A stretch of 5,560 nucleotides of DNA from Puniceicoccales bacterium (GTDB lineage: Bacteria > Verrucomicrobiota > Verrucomicrobiia > Opitutales > JAIRLG01). A program made the translations under genes and the position numbers. The notes under the pieces are model-generated. The model did no database searches, had not been told where the DNA came from, and worked only from the letters and a program-made list of their open reading frames with translations. Location of the stretch: contig JAIRRP010000032.1 of NCBI GenBank assembly GCA_031255915.1, forward strand, positions 1 to 5,560. The letters are read 5' to 3'. The first letter of the stretch is position 1. Every line of letters begins with the position of its first letter. Shown one piece after another: positions 1 through 4,983 of this stretch.

Positions 1-103
1 TCTCCATTGGGAAAATCGGAAACATTTACTCCACAAAGAGGTGGAGGTAAGTGCTGATCTTCTCTGCTAGGGCTTTGTGGGACCTCCCAGCCAGTAATTT
101 CAT
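1..103 (-). pseudogene. prs: prs-like ribose-phosphate pyrophosphokinase, 5' end, apparent frameshift, runs off left edge
   Basis: Ribose-phosphate pyrophosphokinase makes PRPP from ribose 5-phosphate and ATP for nucleotide, His and Trp synthesis. Reading leftwards from the ATG at 103-101, the first frame gives MKLLAGRSHKALAEKI followed by STYLH, which matches the family N-terminus (E. coli begins its homologous part MKLFAGNATPELAQRI). That frame then hits TAA at 28-26. The next frame over, from about position 38 to the window edge, reads LCGVNVSDFPNGE, which fits the next conserved stretch of the family (an RF-x-DGE type motif). Consecutive parts of one family in two frames point to a net loss of one base (or four) within about 36-44. 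The upstream purine stretch agaaga (117-112) is only a weak ribosome site. The gene is divergent from acpP. It could be a real pseudogene or a sequencing error. Only about 34 codons are visible, and the family match is from memory. Confidence 0.6.
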
Positions 104-137
104 CGTCACTATCTTCTGATAAGCACCTTTGGGAGCA

Positions 138-143
138 AGTATA
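138..143 (-). promoter_or_regulatory. possible -10 box for the minus-strand prs-like gene
   Basis: On the minus strand the hexamer TATACT matches the sigma-70 -10 consensus at five of six positions and lies about 34 bases before the ATG at 103. I see no convincing -35 hexamer at the usual spacing, so this is a weak call. Confidence 0.2.
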
Positions 144-202
144 AAACAGAAAATAAAGATTTCCGCTCGAGCTTCACCTGCGAATTACCCCTGTCTAAAG
201 TC

Positions 203-318
203 TGTTCGGTTTACCGCCTTTGCGGTTGGAAAAATGAAAGCTCCCGCTTTGCATTTTTCCTTACCGCGGGCCCGCGTAGCGGGCGAGCCCGAAGGGCTCA
301 AAGGCGGTAAACCTGCCG
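203..318 (+). repeat. cloverleaf-folding palindromic repeat, copy 1
   Basis: This intergenic element closes on itself through a perfect 15-bp inverted repeat, ggtttaccgcctttg (208-222) against caaaggcggtaaacc (299-313). Three hairpins lie inside. Arm 1 (223-266) pairs ggaaaaatg and aaagc with gcttt and catttttcc around the loop tccc (242-245). Arm 2 (270-284) is gcccgc-gta-gcgggc. Arm 3 (285-299) is gagccc-gaa-gggctc. A second copy lies at 4614-4733 in the same overall orientation and shares the flanking bases tgttcgg. It lies between the divergent prs-like gene and acpP. It is not a tRNA, because no T-loop, anticodon arm or acceptor end can be recognised. It may be a non-autonomous mobile repeat, or it may act as an RNA structure if transcribed. 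I cannot name a family for it. Confidence 0.85.
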
Positions 319-424
319 ATGAGCTGATGCTACAAAAGAAAACAGCGAGTTTCAGAGAGAAAAATTTTACGACGTGATAGCGGTGAACCGGCTTATGCCA
401 CAAAACCATTCGTTGAGAAGCCGC

Positions 425-453
425 TTGACTCGAAAAAATTTTTATCTTACTAG
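425..453 (+). promoter_or_regulatory. possible acpP operon promoter
   Basis: TTGACT (425-430) matches the -35 consensus at five of six bases. At 17 bp spacing it is followed by TACTAG (448-453), a poor -10 box. The spacer holds an A/T run (aaaaaattttt). This would give a leader of roughly 25 bases before the acpP ATG. The position fits the start of the acpP-fabF-LPS gene cluster, but the -10 is weak. Confidence 0.28.
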
Positions 454-483
454 GCCTCAGTTTCATTCGTAATTTACGACGAT

Positions 484-753
484 ATGGCTGAAAAAACAAT
501 TGAGCAGCGCGTTAAAGAGATCATTATTAATCAACTGGGAGTAAGTGCCGAGAAAGTGACACCGGAGGCTTCTTTCCTCGATGATTTAGGTGCGGATTCT
601 TTGGATACAGTAGAGCTTATTATGGCTTTTGAGGAAGAATTTTCCAATGAATTGGGTGGAGAGATCCCTGAAGCGGAAGCGGAGAAATTGAGGACAGTCC
701 AGGAAGTAGTCCATTATATCTCAGAGCGAGTGGAACAGAAACAGGCCTCTTAA
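484..753 (+). CDS. acpP: acyl carrier protein
   Basis: Small acidic cytoplasmic protein of 89 residues that carries growing acyl chains on a 4'-phosphopantetheine arm for fatty acid and lipid A synthesis. The attachment site is Ser39 in the hallmark DDLGADSLDTVEL motif. Helix 1 (about residues 4-18, TIEQRVKEIIINQLG) and helix 2 after Ser39 (VELIMAFEEEF) follow the family closely. Compared with E. coli AcpP (78 residues) it has a few extra residues after EEEF (SNELGGEIP against DTEIP) and a longer C-terminus. The ATG at 484 gives the usual MAEKTIEQRV start, although no clear Shine-Dalgarno sequence precedes it. It stops ten bases before fabF, the classic acpP-fabF order. Confidence 0.97.
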   Translation: MAEKTIEQRVKEIIINQLGVSAEKVTPEASFLDDLGADSLDTVELIMAFEEEFSNELGGEIPEAEAEKLRTVQEVVHYISERVEQKQAS

Positions 754-763
754 GAAAATTATT

Positions 764-2026
764 GTGGCTTCTCTTTCGCCAAAGCAACGTGTTGTTGTGA
801 CAGGTATGGGTCTTGTTACGCCGGTCGGCGACGAGATCGGTATCTTTTGGAAACGTATCACAACAGGAGTTTCGGGAATTGGGAGGATCAAGTGTTTTGA
901 TACAGAACATTGTAACTGCAAAGTGGCCGCAGAAGTGGCGGATTTTGTTCCGGAGCTCTACATGGAACCCAAAGAAGCTCATCGGAATGACCGTTTTGTC
1001 CATTTCGCAGTAGCAGCAGCAAAAAAAGCTCTGGCAGATGCCTCTTTTCTGGTATCGCAGGCCGAAAATCCAGGTCGCGTGGGTGTCATCATCGGTTCTG
1101 GAATCGGTGGAATGGAGAGCATTAAGATCCAAACGGGAAAGTTCCATCACTCAGAGACGCATAAGGTCTCTCCGTTTATGATACCGGCTCTTATCTGTAA
1201 TATCGCTGCGGGGGTTGTGGCGATTGAAATAGGGGCTAAGGGTCCCAATTTTGCCGCCGTGACGGCTTGTGCAGCTGGTTCTCATTCCATTGGTGAGGCA
1301 TTTCAATTGCTGCGTCTCGGCAGAGCGGATGTCATGATTGCCGGTGGTAGCGAAGCCGCATTGAGCGAGCTCAGCTTTGCCGGTTTTTGCGCCATGAAAG
1401 CCATGAGTGTGGCATTTAATGATGATCCGATCCATGCTTCTCGTCCTTTTGATAAGAAGCGCGATGGGTTTGTGATGGGTGAGGGTGCAGGGATATTGGT
1501 TCTCGAGACATTGGAGCATGCTTTGACGAGAAATGCTAGGATTTACGCGGAGGTCATATCCTATGCCGCTTCTTGCGATGCTTACCATATCACATCACCG
1601 GATCCCAGTGGTGAAGGACTTGCCATTTGCTTGCGCAATTTGTTGGAAAGTGCCGATTGTGCTCCGGAAGAGGTGGATTATATCAATGCCCATGGGACAT
1701 CGACCATCTATAATGACGCCTGCGAGACGTTAGCCATAAAAAAAGTCTTTGGTAAGGCGGCCTATCATATTCCTGTCAGCTCGACGAAAAGCATGACGGG
1801 GCATTTGTTGGGAGCTGCAGGAGGGATTGAGGCCATTGTGGCGATTCAGAGTATTGTTTCAGGCATCGTTCCTCCGACCATTAATTATGAATTTCCCGAT
1901 CCGGTATGTGATCTCAATTACGTTCCCAACGTGGCTATACGTAAAGATGTTCGAACAGCCGTAAGCGAAAATTTGGCATTTGGTGGCCACAATGCAGCTC
2001 TTCTCTTTCGTCGTTTCGAAGGTTAA
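764..2026 (+). CDS. fabF: beta-ketoacyl-ACP synthase II
   Basis: Condenses malonyl-ACP with acyl-ACP in the elongation step of fatty acid synthesis in the cytosol, working on chains carried by the ACP encoded just upstream. The 420 residues are close to the usual length of about 413. The thiolase-fold catalytic triad is complete: Cys169 in AVTACAAGSHS, His310 in NAHGTST and His347 in KSMTGHLLGAAGG, with Lys342 beside it. Phe406 in LAFGGHN corresponds to the gating phenylalanine before the C-terminal strand. The N-terminus VVVTGMGLVTPVG is typical. I chose GTG at 764 because it keeps this strand intact and the next in-frame ATG falls inside it. No strong ribosome site precedes the GTG, so translational coupling to acpP (10-base gap) is likely. 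Confidence 0.97.
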   Translation: MASLSPKQRVVVTGMGLVTPVGDEIGIFWKRITTGVSGIGRIKCFDTEHCNCKVAAEVADFVPELYMEPKEAHRNDRFVHFAVAAAKKALADASFLVSQAENPGRVGVIIGSGIGGMESIKIQTGKFHHSETHKVSPFMIPALICNIAAGVVAIEIGAKGPNFAAVTACAAGSHSIGEAFQLLRLGRADVMIAGGSEAALSELSFAGFCAMKAMSVAFNDDPIHASRPFDKKRDGFVMGEGAGILVLETLEHALTRNARIYAEVISYAASCDAYHITSPDPSGEGLAICLRNLLESADCAPEEVDYINAHGTSTIYNDACETLAIKKVFGKAAYHIPVSSTKSMTGHLLGAAGGIEAIVAIQSIVSGIVPPTINYEFPDPVCDLNYVPNVAIRKDVRTAVSENLAFGGHNAALLFRRFEG

Positions 2027-2030
2027 GGAG
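2024..2030 (+). promoter_or_regulatory. Shine-Dalgarno sequence overlapping the fabF stop codon
   Basis: TAAGGAG contains both the fabF TAA stop and an AAGGAG ribosome site, directly followed by ATG at 2031. The spacing to that ATG is zero, which is too short for normal initiation. Reinitiation by ribosomes finishing fabF, or use of the in-frame ATG at 2058, are both possible, so the site leaves the next start uncertain. Confidence 0.45.
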
Positions 2031-3935
2031 ATGAGGGGGCGGATTGCAGAGATCCTGATGAAAGGTCTCTTGTGGTCTTTTGGGAAGTTTTTAGCCATCC
2101 TCCCAACTCGTTGTGTGGAGTGCTTGTCGATCCTATTGGGTCGAGGATTTTATTACACTTTTCCAGATCGTCGTCGGACGATTTTGTCAAATTTGGATCA
2201 TGCGTTTCCGGAACATTCCTGGTCTTGGAAGAGGCGTGTTGGAAAAATCAGTTGCGGGCGCATGGTCGAGATGGGATGTCTGGCACTTGCCTCGCCTTTT
2301 TTCACGGAAACTCGTATCCGACGGAATAGTTCTCTTTCGGGAAAGTTGAGAAAACTTTTGACGGAAATCAGTTCCCATCCTCGTCCCGTGGTGCTGTGGA
2401 TTCCGCACCTAAGCATGTTGGAGTCGGCAACTTGGTTGCCTTTGCTGATGCCGATGCTTTTCCCAAAAATACCTATCGGAGTCCTTTTTCGTCCGTTGAA
2501 AAATCTTTGGCTTAATACTTGGATCCACCGTACAAGAGAACGTTTTGGAGTTAAGCTCATTGCGAGAAAGAATGGTCTCCTGAAAGCTAGGGAGATAATT
2601 CGTTCAAATGGCATTGTCGCTTTTTTTGGCGATCAAAATGCTGGAGAAAGCGGTGTTTTGACGAATTTTATGGGTCGTTTGGCCTCTACCAGCGATCTTG
2701 TCAATCTCTTGGCGGAACAAAAGGATACTGAAGTTTATGCATTATGGACCCGTCGCTTAGGATTTGCTAAAATTCGGTTTGAAATCGAACTTCTGTCGAA
2801 AGAACCACAGGAAAAGTCATGGACTCAAGTTGGAAATCGTTGGCTAGAGTGCCTTTTGCGTTCTGATGAATCTGTTTGCGAGGATTGGTTGTGGGTACAT
2901 CGCCGGTGGCATACGCAGGATGAGCCGCATTCTTTTCTTCATCTTTCGCACAAGCGCAATGCGTTTGCCATGGATCCTTTTGTGCAGAAGGACATTATCC
3001 GCTCAAAAAAAACGAGAATCTGGGTGCGCCTTCCGAATTGGCTTGGGGATTTTATCATGGCTGTGCCACTGCTGAGGGAGCTGCGTGTGATGCGACCTGA
3101 TGCGGCCATTACATTCGTAGGGCAGGCCTCCTTCGCCTCTCTGATTTCGCGGTGGAATTTGGCGGATTGTTTTCTTAAATTACCGCATAAGGATTGGAAA
3201 TATTTATGGAAGGTATGCTCATTGAGGTGTGAAATTCCCGATTTTTATATCCTTTTGACAAATTCGCTGAGGGGAGATTTGGAGGCAAAAATTCTACGGT
3301 CACATCAGACTTTTGGTCTGCAGTTTCCAAAAAAGAGGAGATTTTTTGTTCGCAATCGTTGGCATGTGCCGTCAGATGCACTGGAGTTACATCAGACGCT
3401 TTTATGGGAGCACTTTTTTCGATCCATGGGAATGCGGGAAGAGATTTCACGTGTTCCTCAAGAGGCTCACATGAGACCAGATGCGAGGGTCGTAGGTTTT
3501 GTTTGTGGCAGTTCCAATATGCCGGAGAAACGATGGCCTATCGCGTACTGGACGCAATTGGCACTGCGGTTATTGAACTACGGACATTGCGAAAAAATCG
3601 TTCTTTTCGGTACGCCGCAGGACGCAGCTATCCTGTCTTCTTGTGAAGAATTTTCCAACAAAAGGATCATAAATCTCGCCGGAAAAACGGACTTGAATGG
3701 TTTGGCCGAGGCATTGTCGCGTTGTTCCGTAGTGATGGGGAATGATACCGGAGGTGCCCATTTGGCCAATGCTTTGGGAATTCCAACGGTCGTCTTTTAT
3801 GGACCGACTTCTTCGCAACGCGCCGGTTTATTCTTTGACGCACCCCATATTGCACTCCACTCAATGGGCAAGGGAACGATGGAGGGAATTTCGGTGGATC
3901 GGGCGGAAGAGGGCGTACTTTTGCTGCTTTCATGA
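2031..3935 (+). CDS. fusion of LpxL/HtrB-type lipid A acyltransferase and WaaF-like GT9 heptosyltransferase
   Basis: One 634-residue reading frame joins two LPS enzymes (numbering from ATG 2031). Residues about 11-295 are a lysophospholipid/lipid A acyltransferase. They show a hydrophobic N-terminal helix, the catalytic HX4E motif (HLSMLE, His126 and Glu131), LFRPLKN, the GDQN block near 201 and the terminal WLWVHRRW at 286-293. Such enzymes move acyl chains from ACP to lipid A at the inner membrane. After a linker of about 34 residues, residues 328-631 form a glycosyltransferase family 9 domain. It shows RLPNWLGDFIMAVP (Asp340), PEKRWP near 498, LAGKTDL and GNDTGGAHLA (Asp572, His577), as in ADP-heptose:LPS heptosyltransferase II. 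The two activities are normally separate proteins. No stop or frame change separates them. An upstream TTG (1980) and a downstream ATG (2058) are alternative starts. The four-base gap from fabF suggests an operon. Confidence 0.9.
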   Translation: MRGRIAEILMKGLLWSFGKFLAILPTRCVECLSILLGRGFYYTFPDRRRTILSNLDHAFPEHSWSWKRRVGKISCGRMVEMGCLALASPFFTETRIRRNSSLSGKLRKLLTEISSHPRPVVLWIPHLSMLESATWLPLLMPMLFPKIPIGVLFRPLKNLWLNTWIHRTRERFGVKLIARKNGLLKAREIIRSNGIVAFFGDQNAGESGVLTNFMGRLASTSDLVNLLAEQKDTEVYALWTRRLGFAKIRFEIELLSKEPQEKSWTQVGNRWLECLLRSDESVCEDWLWVHRRWHTQDEPHSFLHLSHKRNAFAMDPFVQKDIIRSKKTRIWVRLPNWLGDFIMAVPLLRELRVMRPDAAITFVGQASFASLISRWNLADCFLKLPHKDWKYLWKVCSLRCEIPDFYILLTNSLRGDLEAKILRSHQTFGLQFPKKRRFFVRNRWHVPSDALELHQTLLWEHFFRSMGMREEISRVPQEAHMRPDARVVGFVCGSSNMPEKRWPIAYWTQLALRLLNYGHCEKIVLFGTPQDAAILSSCEEFSNKRIINLAGKTDLNGLAEALSRCSVVMGNDTGGAHLANALGIPTVVFYGPTSSQRAGLFFDAPHIALHSMGKGTMEGISVDRAEEGVLLLLS

Positions 3936-3965
3936 ATTTCTTTTGAGGGAGCCGCCGGTATGGCG

Positions 3966-3993
3966 TTGACCTTTAGGGGAAAAATTTTAATCT
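3966..3993 (+). promoter_or_regulatory. possible promoter for the chaperone gene
   Basis: TTGACC (3966-3971) resembles a -35 box. Downstream there is TTTAAT (3986-3991, spacing only 14) or TAATCT (3988-3993, spacing 16). The layout would give a short leader before ATG 4019. The spacing and -10 quality are both poor, so the gene may instead be read through from the upstream operon. Confidence 0.2.
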
Positions 3994-4018
3994 CTAGAAA
4001 AGGAATTGTTTTTGGGAT

Positions 4019-4516
4019 ATGTCATGTGATCGAATGGCGAGTGTGGTCAGCGCTTTTGGGCGTGAGATCGGAGCAATGTTGCAGGTGGATCCAACGGGTT
4101 ATTGTTGTCTTTCAGCCAAAGGCGATTTGGAGATTCATCTGAAGTTTAATCCTTATTTCGATGGTATTATTTTTTATTCGGAAATTGGCGAAGTACCGGA
4201 AATGATGCAGAAGGAAATTTTTCTTTTTTTTAACCATGAGAATGCCTCCTTTGAGGGCGATGGCTTTACTTTTTCTTACAGTCCGGATTCTCAGCAAATA
4301 GGTGTTTCCTATCTTTTGCCGAGTAAGTTTATCGAACTGGAACATTTTAAGACGGTGTTCGATCGTTTTATCACCCAGATGCAAATGTGGAACGAGAAAA
4401 TGCTGCAGTTCTCGAGAGGAGAAGTCCCTCAGCATGCCGAAGAGGCATCTGGAAAAGAGAGTGGAGAAGGCTCTCCCGTTGGAGGAGTCGATCCTAGCTT
4501 CTTTATGCGTATTTAG
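4019..4516 (+). CDS. probable type III secretion chaperone, CesT/SycE-like
   Basis: Acidic cytoplasmic protein of 165 residues. CesT-family class I chaperones are dimers that bind the N-terminal region of type III effectors and keep them ready for export. What I see fits that fold. There is an N-terminal helix (about 6-22, ASVVSAFGREIGAML), then alternating strands (GYCCLSAKGDLEIHLKF; IIFYSEIGEVP). A helix with FLFFNHENASFEG follows, matching the family's 'LL..N.....G' block. Next come two strands (FTFSYSPD; IGVSYLLP) and a long helix (about 105-130). The tail (131-165) is rich in Glu, Ser and Gly and ends GGVDPSFFMRI. A Gly/Pro-rich tail also occurs in the chlamydial chaperone Slc1, as I recall it. 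ATG 4019 is the first start after an in-frame stop at 3995; ATG 4034 is an alternative. AGGA (4001-4004) is a distant, weak ribosome site. No effector or apparatus gene is adjacent. Family assignment is by pattern only. Confidence 0.62.
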   Translation: MSCDRMASVVSAFGREIGAMLQVDPTGYCCLSAKGDLEIHLKFNPYFDGIIFYSEIGEVPEMMQKEIFLFFNHENASFEGDGFTFSYSPDSQQIGVSYLLPSKFIELEHFKTVFDRFITQMQMWNEKMLQFSRGEVPQHAEEASGKESGEGSPVGGVDPSFFMRI

Positions 4517-4540
4517 TTGTGTTGTTGGACGGGTGGTTAG

Positions 4541-4568
4541 GCACCCTTTAGGGTGCATGAGGTACCTC
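4541..4568 (+). terminator. hairpin plus palindrome after the chaperone gene, possible weak terminator
   Basis: gcaccc (4541-4546) pairs perfectly with gggtgc (4551-4556) around the loop ttta. Three bases later comes a perfect 10-bp palindrome, gaggtacctc (4559-4568). The hairpin sits 25 bases after the stop codon, where a terminator would be expected. There is no run of T after it, so intrinsic termination would be weak, and the sequence could serve another role such as a protein binding site. Confidence 0.3.
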
Positions 4569-4613
4569 CGGTGTGCTTTGCGTATGGGATTTTCTATTCC
4601 TATGGCTTGGGAG

Positions 4614-4733
4614 TGTTCGGTCTGCCGCCTTTGCAGTAAGGGAAAAATGTAAAGCGGGAGCTTTCATTTTTCCTTACTGCAGCCCGCGTAGCGGGCCAGA
4701 GCCCGGAGGGCTCCAAAGGCGGCAGACCCGCCG
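4614..4733 (+). repeat. cloverleaf-folding palindromic repeat, copy 2
   Basis: Second copy of the element at 203-318. The outer stem ggtctgccgcctttg (4619-4633) pairs perfectly with caaaggcggcagacc (4714-4728). It differs from copy 1 at two base pairs, and both strands have changed so that pairing is kept. Arm 1 (4634-4679) pairs cagtaagg with ccttactg, continues through aaaaatg and aaagc, and has the loop ggga (4656-4659). Arm 2 (4682-4696) is identical to copy 1. Arm 3 (4699-4713) differs only in its loop (gga instead of gaa). The core of arm 1 is inverted relative to copy 1. The element lies between the chaperone gene and mnmG and contains no coding signal. Confidence 0.85.
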
Positions 4734-4795
4734 GTTAGTCTGCAATTCGGTCTTGGAAGAAATCCGACGGCTACTACTCGGCCCATTGTGAGTGC

Positions 4796-4946
4796 CTAAA
4801 GGATGTCGTCAAATGAAAGATTGATAAAGAGAAAAAGAGAAGGAGAGAGAATGAATGGGAAAAAGGACATATAGGCGACTTGTTTCTGCATTCCATATCC
4901 CCCTCTATCTCTCTTTTTGTCGCCTAATTTTGACGACACACTTTAG
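4796..4946. repeat. 151-bp inverted-repeat element upstream of mnmG
   Basis: The ends ctaaaggatgtcgtcaaa (4796-4813) and tttgacgacacactttag (4929-4946) are inverted repeats with 16 of 18 positions matching. A second perfect inverted pair, taggcgac (4872-4879) and gtcgccta (4919-4926), lies inside. The left interior is almost all purine (about 4815-4868) and the right interior is pyrimidine-rich (about 4891-4918). The two tracts are partly complementary, so the whole can fold as one long imperfect hairpin or as a smaller competing hairpin. No clear target duplication flanks it and no protein is encoded. It may be a MITE-like relic or a leader or operator structure. Confidence 0.6.
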
Positions 4947-4957
4947 TGTAGGATATT
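4930..4957 (+). promoter_or_regulatory. likely mnmG promoter inside the right inverted repeat
   Basis: TTGACG (4930-4935, five of six) and GATATT (4952-4957, four of six) are separated by 16 bp. Transcription would begin around 4964, about 20 bases before ATG 4984. The -35 box lies within the right terminal inverted repeat of the 4796-4946 element, so any structure or protein on that repeat could affect mnmG expression. Confidence 0.38.
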
Positions 4958-4983
4958 GAAATTTTTCACCGCGTAAAATATCG

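Noticed and set aside
1..175. Continuous minus-strand open frame from 173 down to the left edge as a separate gene
   Set aside because: It has no ATG, GTG or TTG start; only its last part (about 38 to 1) matches PRPP synthetase, and the better N-terminus lies in the neighbouring frame from ATG 103.
203..318. tRNA or tmRNA reading of the cloverleaf
   Set aside because: The stems have the wrong lengths (15-bp closing stem, long A/T-rich first arm), there is no GTTCRANYC-type T-loop and no acceptor end.
129..377. Small plus-strand open frame of 82 codons
   Set aside because: It runs straight through cloverleaf copy 1, has no ribosome site and no recognisable family features; its length comes from the GC-rich palindrome.
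185..499. Minus-strand open frame of 104 codons overlapping copy 1 and the start of acpP
   Set aside because: It covers the repeat and the acpP start on the opposite strand and shows no protein-like pattern.
620..1150. Long minus-strand open frames opposite acpP and fabF
   Set aside because: They are antisense shadows of two well-supported genes with intact catalytic motifs.
3960..4142. 60-codon open frame with a good ribosome site (gaggga, 3945-3950) nine bases before its ATG
   Set aside because: It overlaps the chaperone gene in another frame, and the chaperone frame shows the family-like pattern. The ribosome site may be chance or a leftover; a short leader peptide cannot be excluded.
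203..4733. Composite transposon or genomic island bounded by the two repeats
   Set aside because: The interval holds housekeeping genes (acpP, fabF) and no transposase or integrase, so the repeats are better seen as independent intergenic copies.
4537..4799. 8-bp inverted pair ttaggcac (4537-4544) and gtgcctaa (4792-4799) flanking cloverleaf copy 2
   Set aside because: Eight matching bases over this distance can easily arise by chance, and copy 1 has no matching flanks.
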